From: Tersicoccus mangrovi
GTDB taxonomy: Bacteria > Actinomycetota > Actinomycetes > Actinomycetales > Micrococcaceae
Direction: 5' to 3'
Length of the DNA: 64,000 nucleotides
NCBI RefSeq assembly: GCF_036881825.1
Contig: NZ_JBAJMW010000004.1
Span: 62,001 to 126,000, forward strand
Shown here: positions 23,947 through 32,875 of the stretch, one piece after another
Layout of the letters: every line of letters begins with the position of its first letter
How positions within the stretch are numbered: position 1 is the stretch's first letter
Position numbers and translations under genes: made by a program
The notes under the pieces: model-generated
Databases searched by the model: none
What the model was told of the DNA's origin: nothing
The model's input: the letters and a program-made list of their open reading frames with translations, nothing else

Positions 23947-24921
23947 TCAGGAGGCGTCGTCGAGGATGTCGACCACGAAGACGAGCGTCTCCTTCTGCAG
24001 CGGCGAACCCGCCTGGCTACCGTAACCGAGGCTCGGCGGCACCACGAGCAGCACCTGGGAGCCGACGGTCTTGCCGGTCAGGCCCTGGGTCCAGCCCTTG
24101 ACGACGCCGGTCAGCGGGAAGGTGACGGGGCTGTTGTTCTTCCAGCTGGAGTCGAACACCGAGCCGTCGGACCACTTCACGCCGTGGTACTGCACGGTGA
24201 TGGTGTCGGTGCCCTTGACCTTCTTGCCCTTGCCGGTGATCAGGTCCTGTGAGACGAGCTTCGTCGGCGCCTTGGTCTTGGGCACGGTGATGGTCGGCGC
24301 GCCGTTGGCGGCGAGCTTGACGGTCGGCAGGCCGGCCTTGGGCGCGACGGCGGTGCCCGAGGCCCGCGTCGGGATGCTCTTGGCGGACTGCAGCTTGAGC
24401 ACGATGACGTTCGACGCGGTGGGGGTGGCGCTCGCGCTGGCACTCGCGCCGCCGCTGGCACCCGCGCTCGGCGAGGCGGTGGGCGTCTGCGCGGGCGCGG
24501 CGAAGGCGACGTACGAGCCGACCTTGGCGTTGACGAGGGCGTTGTAGAGCACCTCGTTCTGCTGCTTGACCGAGTCGGAGAGCAGCAGGCTCTCGGTCTT
24601 GCCGGTCGTGAACGTCTCGTTCTGGACGGAGCCGTCCGCGCCGCTGATCACGGCACCGACGTAGCTGACGGACTGGCCGGCCTTGACCGTGGGCCCGTCG
24701 CCGTCCTTGATCACCTTGGCGGCGGCGTCCTTGGAGATCAGCGGCTTGGTGAAGTCGAGGCCGGGCACCTTCTTGTCCTCGGTGCTCGTGACCTTCATCG
24801 AGTCCAGCGGGTTGCCCGCGGCGGCCGCGGACGAGGAGGACGAGCCGCCCGAGTTGTTGCCGGAGCAGCCGGCGAGCACGAGCAGCAGCGGGATCATCAG
24901 AAGAGCAAACAAACGGCGCAC
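23947..24921 (-). CDS. two-domain FKBP-type prolyl isomerase lipoprotein
   Basis: A 324-residue exported lipoprotein. The signal ends in LLLVLAGCSG with a lipobox Cys, followed by a Ser/Ala/Gly linker. The first FKBP domain (about 70-165) is degenerate. The second (about 220-324) is intact, with VQYHGVKWSDGSVFDSSW, VKGWTQGLTGKTVGSQ and PSLGYGSQAGSPL. It probably helps folding at the outer face of the membrane. I chose GTG 24921, with GAGG 8 bases upstream, because it places the signal peptide correctly; upstream in-frame codons give a non-signal extension. Confidence 0.9.
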   Translation of the reverse strand: MRRLFALLMIPLLLVLAGCSGNNSGGSSSSSAAAAGNPLDSMKVTSTEDKKVPGLDFTKPLISKDAAAKVIKDGDGPTVKAGQSVSYVGAVISGADGSVQNETFTTGKTESLLLSDSVKQQNEVLYNALVNAKVGSYVAFAAPAQTPTASPSAGASGGASASASATPTASNVIVLKLQSAKSIPTRASGTAVAPKAGLPTVKLAANGAPTITVPKTKAPTKLVSQDLITGKGKKVKGTDTITVQYHGVKWSDGSVFDSSWKNNSPVTFPLTGVVKGWTQGLTGKTVGSQVLLVVPPSLGYGSQAGSPLQKETLVFVVDILDDAS

Positions 24922-24985
24922 AGGGAAATCCTCGGAACGGGGTCGGGTTCGACGGCTCACCCGGACCGGGTTGCCGCGCGCCCGT

Positions 24986-26434
24986 CTACGGTAGCGGACC
25001 AGGCTGGGTATTGCCTCCATCGCCCGTCACCGGACCGGTGCCGGCGCCCGATCCGGTCGCGAGCGTGGAGGCCCGGATGGTCTCGATCAGCTCCTCGACC
25101 CGGGGGTCCTCGGACTTGAACGGGTCCTTGCAGAGGATGGTCTGCTGGGTGCGGTCGTTCAGTTTCAGGTGCACCCAGTCGACGGTGTAGTCCCGGCCGG
25201 CGGCGACGGCGGCGCGGACGAACTCGCCACGCAGCCGGGCGCGGGTCGTGGCGGGCGGGTCGTCGATCGCGGCCTTGACCCGTTGCTCGCTGATCAGGGT
25301 GCGCACCGCCCCGCGGGACTGCAGCAGGTGGAACAGGCCGCGGCCGCGGTTGATGTCGTGGTAGGTCAGGTCCAGCTGCGCGATGCGCGGGGAGTCCAGG
25401 GGCAGGCCGCTGCGCTGACGGTAGGCGTCGATCAGCTTCTTCTTGATGGCCCAGTCGATCTCGGTGTCGATACCGCCGGTGTCCCCCGTCTCGACCGCGG
25501 TCAGCGCCCGGTCCCACAGGTCGAGGGCGAAGCCCACCCGGTCGTGGTGCGCCCCGGCGGTCGCGACGTAGTCGGTGGCCTTCTGCCAGAAGTAGCGCTG
25601 CAGGTCCAGGGCGCTGATGGTGCCGCCGTCGGCGAGCCGCACGAGATGGCGGCCGGTCGGGTCGTGGGAGATGTCGCGGATGCTGCGGATGGGGTTCTCC
25701 AGCCGCAGGTCCCGCATGATGACGCCGTCCTCGATCATGCGCAGCAGCAGGTCGACGCTGACGATCTTGAGCACCGTCGTGCTCTGGCTCATCGAGGAGT
25801 CCCCGGAGATGACGTGCAGGCGCCGGTAGTGCTCGGCATCGGCGTGCGGCTCGTCCCGGGTGTTGATGATGGGCCGGGACCGGGTGGTCGCCGAGGAGAC
25901 GCCCTCCCAGATGTGGTCGGCGCGCTGGCTGAACGCGTAGCCGGCGCCGCCGGGACCGGTGACGACCTTCCCGGCGCCCGCGACGAGCTGCCGGGAGATG
26001 AGGAACGGGATGAGGATCTCGGCGAGTCGCGTGAAGGACGTGGTGCGCGGGATCAGGTAGTTCTCGTGGCTGCCGTAGGAGTTGCCGGCCGAGTCGGTGT
26101 TGTTCTTGAACAGGTAGACGGACCCGTGGTAGCCCTCGGCGGCCAGGCGTTCCTCCGCCTCGCGGCACAGGTCGTCGAGGATCAGCTCGCCCGCGAGGTC
26201 CTGGGCGAGCAGGTCCTCGACGTCGTCGCACTCGGCGGTCGCGTACTCCGGATGGGAGCCGACGTCCAGGTAGAGCCGGGCCCCGTTGGCGAGGAAGACG
26301 TTGGAGGAGCGACCCCAGTGCACGACCTTCCGGAACAGGTACCGGGCCACCTCCTCCGGGGAGAGCGGGGAGCCGCCGCGGGGCGAGTAGGAGAGCCCGA
26401 ACTCGGTCTCGATACCGACGATGCGCCGCTTCAC
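24986..26434 (-). CDS. pafA: Pup--protein ligase PafA
   Basis: A 482-residue glutamine-synthetase-fold ligase that joins the C-terminal Glu of Pup to substrate lysines using ATP. Signatures are RRIVGIETEFGLSY at the start, ARLYLDVGSHPEYATAECD with the likely catalytic Asp, and YLFKNNTDSAGNSYGSHENY. The C-terminal domain contains the segment TILCKDPFKSEDPRVEEL. A Gly/Pro-rich tail of about 30 residues extends past the usual end. The GTG at 26434 overlaps the prcA stop by 4 bases. Confidence 0.96.
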   Translation of the reverse strand: MKRRIVGIETEFGLSYSPRGGSPLSPEEVARYLFRKVVHWGRSSNVFLANGARLYLDVGSHPEYATAECDDVEDLLAQDLAGELILDDLCREAEERLAAEGYHGSVYLFKNNTDSAGNSYGSHENYLIPRTTSFTRLAEILIPFLISRQLVAGAGKVVTGPGGAGYAFSQRADHIWEGVSSATTRSRPIINTRDEPHADAEHYRRLHVISGDSSMSQSTTVLKIVSVDLLLRMIEDGVIMRDLRLENPIRSIRDISHDPTGRHLVRLADGGTISALDLQRYFWQKATDYVATAGAHHDRVGFALDLWDRALTAVETGDTGGIDTEIDWAIKKKLIDAYRQRSGLPLDSPRIAQLDLTYHDINRGRGLFHLLQSRGAVRTLISEQRVKAAIDDPPATTRARLRGEFVRAAVAAGRDYTVDWVHLKLNDRTQQTILCKDPFKSEDPRVEELIETIRASTLATGSGAGTGPVTGDGGNTQPGPLP

Positions 26435-27168
26435 GGTCCGACCCGCTCCCCCGCCAGCAGCGCCGCGCACGCCTCGGTGCCCAGTCGCCGGAAGGCGCGG
26501 CGGCTGCCGCGCAGCGTCAGGGGATCACGGTCGAGGACAGCCACCTCGAGCTGCTCGGCCGGCAGCTCGCGGCCCGCGGCGGTCTCCTCGCCGTTCTCGC
26601 CCGCCCGGCGCAGCGCGTCGACGGCGGTGCTCACGGCCCCGGCGAAGGTCGCGCCCGGGTCGTGGTGGGTCGCGAGGACCCCGCCGATGGCCTCGGCGTC
26701 ACCTCCCATGACGACGAAGCCGCGCTGGTCGGAGATGGACCCGTCGAACAGGAGCCGGAACAGCCGGTCCTCGTCGGGCACCGCGCCGACCTCGACGACG
26801 GCGAGCTCCACCTCGAAGGGCTTGCCCTCGGTCGTGAAGACGGCGCCGAGGGACTGGGTGTAGACGCTGGCCAGGCCGCGGGCGGTGACGTCCTCACGGT
26901 CGTAGGCGTAGCCGCGCAGGTCGGCGTACCGCACACCCGCCTGCCGCAGCGACTCGAACTCGTTGTACTTGCCGACCGCGGCGAACGCGATCCGGTCGTA
27001 GATCTCCCCCACCTTGTGCAGCGACGGGGACGGGTTCTCGGCGACCAGCGCGATGCCCTCGGCGCACGAGAGCACGACGACGGACCGGCCGCGGGCGATG
27101 CCCTTGCGCGCGAAGTCCGCCCGGTCCTTCATCAGCTGCTCGGGCGAGACGTAGAACGGCTGCGTCAT
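26431..27168 (-). CDS. prcA: 20S proteasome subunit alpha
   Basis: A 245-residue alpha subunit that forms the outer gating rings. The N-terminal gate segment MTQPFYVSPEQLMKDRADFA and the core ARKGIARGRSVVVLSCAEGI match actinobacterial PrcA. The C-terminal part LEVAVLDRDPLTLRGSRRAF is also characteristic. It starts 2 bases after the prcB stop and overlaps pafA, so the three are one transcript. Confidence 0.97.
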   Translation of the reverse strand: MTQPFYVSPEQLMKDRADFARKGIARGRSVVVLSCAEGIALVAENPSPSLHKVGEIYDRIAFAAVGKYNEFESLRQAGVRYADLRGYAYDREDVTARGLASVYTQSLGAVFTTEGKPFEVELAVVEVGAVPDEDRLFRLLFDGSISDQRGFVVMGGDAEAIGGVLATHHDPGATFAGAVSTAVDALRRAGENGEETAAGRELPAEQLEVAVLDRDPLTLRGSRRAFRRLGTEACAALLAGERVGP

Positions 27169-27170
27169 GC

Positions 27171-28046
27171 TCAGGCCTCCCGTCCGGCGCTGGAGCGGCC
27201 CTCGAGGACGGACTCGCAGACCTCCGCGAGCTCGTGCTCGGGAATGCGGCGGTGCCCCGCGGAGCCGACGGTCATGATGACGGGCCACAGGCGGCGGATG
27301 GCGTCGGGGCCGCCGGTCGCGGAGTCGTCGTCGGCAGCGTCGAACAGCGCCTCGACGGCCACGCGCACCGCTTCCTCCTCGGTCAGGTGGGGGCGCCACA
27401 GCTTCTTCAGCGCACCCCGCGCGAACGCGGAGCCGGAGCCGACGGTGTGGTGCTCGATCTCCTCGTAGCGCCCTCCGGTGACGTCGTAGGAGAAGATGCG
27501 GCCGACGGCGCGGGTCGTGTCGTATCCGGCGAAGAGCGGGAGGACGGCCAGGCCCTGGACGGCGCGGGGCAGGTTGTCGCGGACCATGGCGCCGAGCCGG
27601 TTGGCCTTGCCCTCGAGGCTGAGCAGCGTGCCCTCGATCTTCTCGTAGTGCTCGAGTTCCACCTGGAACAGGCGCATCACGTCCAGGGCGATGCCCGCGG
27701 TGCCGGCGACGCCGAGCACGGAGTAGGAGTCCGCCGGGTGCACCTTCTCGATGTGCCGGCTGGCGATGACGTTGCCCATGGTCGCCCGGCGGTCACCGGC
27801 CATCAGCACGCCGCCGCCGTAGGTCATGGCGACGATCGTGGTGCCGTGCGGGGCGAGCGACTCACCGGCCACCGGGGATCCGGGCGCGCCGAGCGGGGTG
27901 CGCCCGAACGGGAGCAGGTCGGGGTGTTCGGCCTGCAGCCAGGCGCTGAACGAGGATCCCGTCCCGGCGCCCGCGGCGTCATACCCGGCCTCACCGTAGC
28001 CTGCTCCGCCGTACCCGTCTCTGCCGTACCGGCCGATGTGCTCCAT
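27171..28046 (-). CDS. prcB: 20S proteasome subunit beta (precursor)
   Basis: A 291-residue precursor. Self-cleavage between Gly68 and Thr69 (SLAPHG then TTIVAM) would expose the catalytic N-terminal Thr. The mature part shows YGGGVLMAGDRRATMGN with the conserved Lys/Arg region, and GVAGTAGIALDVMRLFQ. The 68-residue propeptide starts with a Gly/Tyr-rich stretch (RYGRDGYGGAGYGEAGYD), which is unusual. It lies between pup and prcA. Confidence 0.97.
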   Translation of the reverse strand: MEHIGRYGRDGYGGAGYGEAGYDAAGAGTGSSFSAWLQAEHPDLLPFGRTPLGAPGSPVAGESLAPHGTTIVAMTYGGGVLMAGDRRATMGNVIASRHIEKVHPADSYSVLGVAGTAGIALDVMRLFQVELEHYEKIEGTLLSLEGKANRLGAMVRDNLPRAVQGLAVLPLFAGYDTTRAVGRIFSYDVTGGRYEEIEHHTVGSGSAFARGALKKLWRPHLTEEEAVRVAVEALFDAADDDSATGGPDAIRRLWPVIMTVGSAGHRRIPEHELAEVCESVLEGRSSAGREA

Positions 28047-28052
28047 GAACGC

Positions 28053-28253
28053 CTACTGGCCGCCCTTCTGCACGAATCCGCGCACGAACTCCTCGGCGTT
28101 GGCCTCGAGCACGCCGTCGATGTCGTCGAGCAGGTCGTCGACGCCGGCGGTGGCCGCGCTCGGGCTGGCCTCGGCGGCCGGCGGCGTGGGGTCGACGGCG
28201 TCCTCGGTCTGCTGCTCCTGGGAGGCCGCGGAGGCGCGCTGCTGTTCGCTCAT
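28053..28253 (-). CDS. pup: prokaryotic ubiquitin-like protein Pup
   Basis: A 66-residue, largely disordered, acidic protein. It ends VRGFVQKGGQ, so Dop must deamidate the last Gln before PafA can use it. The ARC-binding helix VDDLLDDIDGVLEANAEEF is clear. I chose the ATG at 28253 (MSEQQRAS); an upstream in-frame codon at 28274 would overlap dop. It lies between dop and prcB. Confidence 0.96.
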   Translation of the reverse strand: MSEQQRASAASQEQQTEDAVDPTPPAAEASPSAATAGVDDLLDDIDGVLEANAEEFVRGFVQKGGQ

Positions 28254-28257
28254 GCGT

Positions 28258-29883
28258 CTATCGTGCCACGCCACCGGGGTCCGGAGCGGTGCCGAGACGG
28301 CGAACGAAGTCGGCGGCGTCGGTGCTCTCCGCGAACAGGGACTCGGTCAGCGCCCGGGTGCCCCGGTGCGGCTCCTTCGTGGGGATCCGCACGAGTCGGC
28401 GGGCGCCCGGCAGGTCGAAGACGACGGAGTCCCAGTTGGCCGCCGCCACGTTGCGGGAGAACCGCTGCAGGCACTGCCCGCGGAACCAGGCGCGGGTGTC
28501 CTCGGGCGGGTCGGTGACGGCGGCGGCGACCGCGTCGTCGTCGAGCAGGCGCCGCATCCGACCGCCGGCGACGAGCCGGTGGTACAGCCCTCGGCCGGTG
28601 CGCACGTCGGAGTACTGCAGGTCCACGAGGGCCAGCCGCGGGTCGTCCCACGCCAGGCCGTCCCGGTCCCGGTAGGCGGTGACGAGGGCGAGCTTGGCCG
28701 CCCAGTCCAGCTGGTCGGCGGCCGCCGCCGGGTCCCTGGCGAGCAGGTCGGTGATCGCGGTCCACCGGTCCAGGACGTCGGCCGTCATCGGGTCCGCCTC
28801 TGCCCCGGTGCGCGCGCAGTGGGCGCGGGCCGCGTCGAGGTGGATCCGCTGCAGGTCCAGTCCGGTGACCCGCCGGCCGTCGGCCAGCTCGACCGTGGCG
28901 CGCAGGGTCGGATCGTGGCTGACGGTCTGGAGGGCCCGGACCGGGTCGAGCACCTGGACGGCAGGCGCCGTGCCGGCCTCGATCATCGACAGCACGAGCG
29001 CGGTGGTGCCGAACTTGAGGTACCCCGAGACCTCGGCGAGGTTGGCGTCGCCGATGATGACGTGCAGGCGGCGGAACCGCTCGGCGACGGCGTGCGGCTC
29101 GTCGCGGGTGTTGACGATGGGACGCCGCACCGTCGTCTCGAGCCCCACCTCGGCCTCGAAGAAGTCGGCGCGCTGGCTGAGCTGGAAGCCGGGGGCGGCG
29201 CCGTCGACGCCGATGCCGACGCGCCCGGCCCCGCAGATCACCTGCCGGCTGACGAAGAACGGCACGAGGCCGGCGACGATCGAGCCGAACGGCACCTCGC
29301 GGGGCATCAGGTAGTTCTCGTGGCTGCCGTAGGAGGCGGCCTTGCCGTCGGTGTTGTTCTTGTAGAGCTGGATCGGGGTACCACCGGTCGCGGTGATCCG
29401 GTCCATGGCCGCCCGGCCCACGGCGTCGCCGGCGGCGTCCCAGCGCACCGCGTCGAGCGGGTTGGTGACCTCGGGGCCGGCGTACTCGGGGTGGGCGTGG
29501 TCGACGTACAGGCGCGCCCCGTTGCCGAGCACGACGTTCACGAGGATGCCGTCGGTGATCGGATCGGTGCCGTCGTCCTCGACCTCGTCCGCTCCCACGG
29601 CCGCCACCTGCTCCGCGGTGAGCACGTCCGGCTCGTCGGTCAACTGACTGGGGTCCGCCGAGGCGCGCGACTGGATCCACCCGCGGGCGTCCGCGAGGGG
29701 CGCCTCGTCGGAGTAGTCCCAGCCCGCTCCCCCGGACGAGGCGACCGCCCGGGTGTTCAGTCCGGTCAGGTCCGCCCAGGCGTTGATGACACGGGTCGCG
29801 AGCACGGTGGAGTCGGCGCCGGGGGCGCTGGGCGCGAGGACACCGAACTCGGTCTCGCTGCCCATGATGCGGTGGACGGTCAT
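28258..29883 (-). CDS. dop: depupylase/deamidase Dop
   Basis: A 541-residue member of the PafA/Dop family. It deamidates Pup-Gln to Pup-Glu and removes Pup from substrates. Family marks are MTVHRIMGSETEFGV, ARLYVDHAHPEYAGPEV with the nucleophile/base Asp, and LYKNNTDGKAASYGSHENY. An extra loop near 40-90 (DSTVLATRVINAWADL and on) separates it from PafA and is the Dop loop. It is directly upstream of pup. Confidence 0.95.
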   Translation of the reverse strand: MTVHRIMGSETEFGVLAPSAPGADSTVLATRVINAWADLTGLNTRAVASSGGAGWDYSDEAPLADARGWIQSRASADPSQLTDEPDVLTAEQVAAVGADEVEDDGTDPITDGILVNVVLGNGARLYVDHAHPEYAGPEVTNPLDAVRWDAAGDAVGRAAMDRITATGGTPIQLYKNNTDGKAASYGSHENYLMPREVPFGSIVAGLVPFFVSRQVICGAGRVGIGVDGAAPGFQLSQRADFFEAEVGLETTVRRPIVNTRDEPHAVAERFRRLHVIIGDANLAEVSGYLKFGTTALVLSMIEAGTAPAVQVLDPVRALQTVSHDPTLRATVELADGRRVTGLDLQRIHLDAARAHCARTGAEADPMTADVLDRWTAITDLLARDPAAAADQLDWAAKLALVTAYRDRDGLAWDDPRLALVDLQYSDVRTGRGLYHRLVAGGRMRRLLDDDAVAAAVTDPPEDTRAWFRGQCLQRFSRNVAAANWDSVVFDLPGARRLVRIPTKEPHRGTRALTESLFAESTDAADFVRRLGTAPDPGGVAR

Positions 29884-29905
29884 CCGTGGTCGGTGGAGGA
29901 CGGCA

Positions 29906-31636
29906 TCACAGGTACTGCCCGGTGTCGGTGGCGGTCGTGACGGCCCGGCCGCGGGACTGGCCGGTCTTGGCGTGGGCGATCGTGCGGATGTAGGTGATCC
30001 GCTCGCCCTTCTTGCCGGAGATCCGCGCCCAGTCGTCGGGATTGGTCGTGTTGGGCAGGTCCTCGTGCTCGTGGTACTCGTCCGTCACGGCGCGCAGCAG
30101 GTGCTCGATGCGCAGGCCCCTCTGCCCCGTCGTCAGCAGGTCCTTGATGGCGTTCTTCTTGGCCCGGTCGACGACGTTCTGGATCACGGCGCCCGAGTTG
30201 AAGTCCTTGAAGTAGAGCACCTCGGACTCACCGTTGGCGTAGGTGACCTCGAGGTACTCGGTCGACGCGTCGGTCGCGTACATCGCCTCGACGGTGCGCT
30301 GGATCATCGCGTCCACGGTCGCACCACGGTCGTCGCCGTTCTCGCCGAGGTCCTCCTCGTGCAGGGGCACCTCGGGGGTGAGGTACTTGCCGAAGATCTC
30401 GGCGGCGGCCTCCGCGTCGGGGCGGTGGATCTTGATCTTCACGTCGAGGCGGCCGGGCCGCAGGATGGCCGGGTCGATCATGTCCTCGCGGTTGGAGGCG
30501 CCGATCACGATGACGTTGTCGAGCCGCTCGACGCCGTCGATCTCGCTGAGCAGCTGCGGCACGATGGTCGTCTCGACGTCGGAGGAGACGCCGGTGCCGC
30601 GCGTGCGGAACAGGGAATCCATCTCGTCGAAGAACACGACGACGGGGTTGCCGGCCGAGGCCTTCTCGCGGGCGCGAGCGAAGATGAGGCGGATGTGCCG
30701 CTCCGTCTCGCCGACGTACTTGTCGAGCAGCTCGGGGCCCTTGATGTTGAGGAAGTAGCTCGTCACGTCCGTGCCGCGCCGCTCGGCGACGCGCGCGGCC
30801 AGCGAGTGGGCGACGGCCTTGGCGATGAGGGTCTTGCCGCAGCCGGGCGGCCCGTACAGCAGGATGCCCTTGGGGGCCTTGAGGCCGTGCTCGCGGTAGA
30901 GGTCCGGGTGCATGAAGGGCAGTTCGACGGCGTCGCGGATCTGCTCGATCTGCGGGCCGAGGCCCCCGATGTCGGTGTAGGAGATGTCGGGCACCTCCTC
31001 GAGGATGAGGGACTCGACCTCGCTGCGGGTGATCTTCTCGAGGGCGTAGCCCAGGCGCGCGTCGACGGTGACGGCGTCCCCGACGCGAAGGGGTGCGCCC
31101 TGCAGCCCGCCGGAGAGGCGGACGACCTTCTCGTCGTCGGACCGGCCGACGACGAGGGCCCGGTCCGCGCCGATCAGTTCCTTGACGGTCGCGACGTCGC
31201 CGGCCCGCTCGTAGCCGAGCGCCCCGACCACGGTGAGGGACTCGTTGAGCAGCACCTCCTGACCGACGGCGAGGGCGTCGAGGCCGACCAGCGGGGAGAC
31301 GCCCACGCGCACCTTGCGGCCGGCGTTGACGATGTCGACCGTCTCGGCGGCGACGGCGACGCCGCGCGCCGCCTCGGCAGGGCGGGCCGGGTTGATCGCG
31401 ATGACGGTGCCGAAGCCGAAGGGGGCGGCGCCGTCGCGCTCCAGGGCGCCCTTGAGGCGGACGATCTCGTCGCGGGCGGCCTGGAGGGCCTTGACCAGGG
31501 TGCCGTTCTGGGCCGTGGCGCCGGCGAGCTGACGGTCCAGCAGGCGCAGTTTGTCGCGCAGCACCGCCAGCTGGCGGCCGGCGGCATCCGCGCCGTTCGT
31601 CGCACCGGTGGAACCCGTGGGTGTGGGCTCGGACAT
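29906..31636 (-). CDS. arc: proteasome-associated AAA+ ATPase ARC (Mpa)
   Basis: A 576-residue hexameric unfoldase that takes pupylated proteins to the 20S core. It has an N-terminal coiled coil (about 20-67) that binds Pup, OB-fold domains (about 75-205), Walker A GPPGCGKT at 262-269 and Walker B VVFFDEMD at 333-340. The C-terminus GQYL, with a penultimate Tyr, is the motif that docks on the proteasome. A strong GAAGGAGGT lies 7 bases before the ATG. It is the first proteasome gene, followed by dop after 22 bases. Confidence 0.96.
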   Translation of the reverse strand: MSEPTPTGSTGATNGADAAGRQLAVLRDKLRLLDRQLAGATAQNGTLVKALQAARDEIVRLKGALERDGAAPFGFGTVIAINPARPAEAARGVAVAAETVDIVNAGRKVRVGVSPLVGLDALAVGQEVLLNESLTVVGALGYERAGDVATVKELIGADRALVVGRSDDEKVVRLSGGLQGAPLRVGDAVTVDARLGYALEKITRSEVESLILEEVPDISYTDIGGLGPQIEQIRDAVELPFMHPDLYREHGLKAPKGILLYGPPGCGKTLIAKAVAHSLAARVAERRGTDVTSYFLNIKGPELLDKYVGETERHIRLIFARAREKASAGNPVVVFFDEMDSLFRTRGTGVSSDVETTIVPQLLSEIDGVERLDNVIVIGASNREDMIDPAILRPGRLDVKIKIHRPDAEAAAEIFGKYLTPEVPLHEEDLGENGDDRGATVDAMIQRTVEAMYATDASTEYLEVTYANGESEVLYFKDFNSGAVIQNVVDRAKKNAIKDLLTTGQRGLRIEHLLRAVTDEYHEHEDLPNTTNPDDWARISGKKGERITYIRTIAHAKTGQSRGRAVTTATDTGQYL

Positions 31637-31714
31637 GGCCGTGACCTCCTTCGCAGCACCGCGACCGAGCAGCGCCCGCGCGGTCGGCGCGGCCTGCCGG
31701 TCCTGATTTCCACC

Positions 31715-32812
31715 CTAGTTCGTCGGGGAGTCCGCGGCGGCATCCGTGACGGGCGCGTGACCAGCACCGTCATCGTCCGCGGCGCCGTTCACGGCACCGC
31801 TCCCGGAGCCACCGTCGGCGCCCGCTTCCCGTGCCCGCTCGGCGAGCCGGATCGCGTCCCGGCCGACCTTGCGCAGCCGCTTGTCCGAGACCGGCCGCTC
31901 CCCCACCGCGCCCGGGGTCCAGGCGTTGAGGTCCTCCTCGGTGTAGTCGGTCTTCGACGCACGGCGGCGGGGCGCGAGCCGCTCGGACCCGTCGGCGAGC
32001 CGCCGCGTCATCAGCAGGAACGCCGTGTGGGCCACCATCCGGTGGTCGGGCCGGACGGCGAGGCCCTCGACGTGCCAGCCGCGCAGCATGGTCTCCCACG
32101 ACTCGGGCTCGGTGAACCGCCCGTCGTCACGCACGGCCTCGGCGACGCGCGAGAGCTGGGTGACGGTCGCGATGTAGGCGACGAGCACGCCACCGGGGGC
32201 CAGCGCCGTCGCGGCCGCGTCGAGGCACTCCCAGGGGGCGAGCATGTCCAGGACGATCCGGTCGACACTGCCCGGCTCCTCGTGGACGCCGAGCTCGGTG
32301 GCCAGGTCCCCGATGGTCAGCTGCCAGGCCGGGTGGTCCGCGCCGAACATCGTGGTGACGTTGCCGCGGGCGACGTCGGCGAACTCGGGGCGCAGCTCGA
32401 AGGAGTGCACGTGCCCGGTGTCGCCGACCGCGCGGAGCAGGGAGATGGTCAGGGCGCCGGAGCCGACGCCGGCCTCGACCACCCGGGCGCCGGGGTAGAT
32501 GTCGCCCATCGTGACGATCTGGGCGGCGTCCTTGGGGTAGATGACCGCCGCACCGCGCGGCATCGACAGGACGAAGTCCTTCAGCAGCGGGCGCAGCGCC
32601 TGGTAGCGATTCCCGGCCGAGTTGGTCACCACCGTGCCCTCGTCGGCCCCGATCAGGGTCTCGTGCTCGAGCACCCCGCGGTGGGTGTGGAAGGCCTGCC
32701 CGGCGGTGAGGGTGATGGTGTTCATCCGCCCCTTCTCGTCGGTCAGCTGCACGCGCTCGCCGTCCCGGAAGGGCCCGCGGCGGGCGGCGGCGCCCGTGGT
32801 GGCGTCGGTCAT
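31715..32812 (-). CDS. trmI: tRNA (adenine-N1)-methyltransferase TrmI
   Basis: A 365-residue class I methyltransferase that makes m1A58 in tRNA. It has the N-terminal barrel (GPFRDGERVQLTDEKGRMNT), PLLKDFVLSMPRGAAVIYPK, the SAM motif VVEAGVGSGALTISLLRA and the DMLAPWECL motif. The C-terminal tail (from about 290) is charged and Gly/Ala rich. Two ATGs lie 6 bases apart; I chose 32812 because AGGAG directly abuts the first (32818) and is 6 bases from the second. In other actinobacteria trmI also lies beside arc. Confidence 0.93.
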   Translation of the reverse strand: MTDATTGAAARRGPFRDGERVQLTDEKGRMNTITLTAGQAFHTHRGVLEHETLIGADEGTVVTNSAGNRYQALRPLLKDFVLSMPRGAAVIYPKDAAQIVTMGDIYPGARVVEAGVGSGALTISLLRAVGDTGHVHSFELRPEFADVARGNVTTMFGADHPAWQLTIGDLATELGVHEEPGSVDRIVLDMLAPWECLDAAATALAPGGVLVAYIATVTQLSRVAEAVRDDGRFTEPESWETMLRGWHVEGLAVRPDHRMVAHTAFLLMTRRLADGSERLAPRRRASKTDYTEEDLNAWTPGAVGERPVSDKRLRKVGRDAIRLAERAREAGADGGSGSGAVNGAADDDGAGHAPVTDAAADSPTN

Positions 32813-32875
32813 GGTCATCTCCTGATCAGACGTACGTAGAGGTGCCGGGCAGTGCCGGACGGGAAGGCGGCGCGG

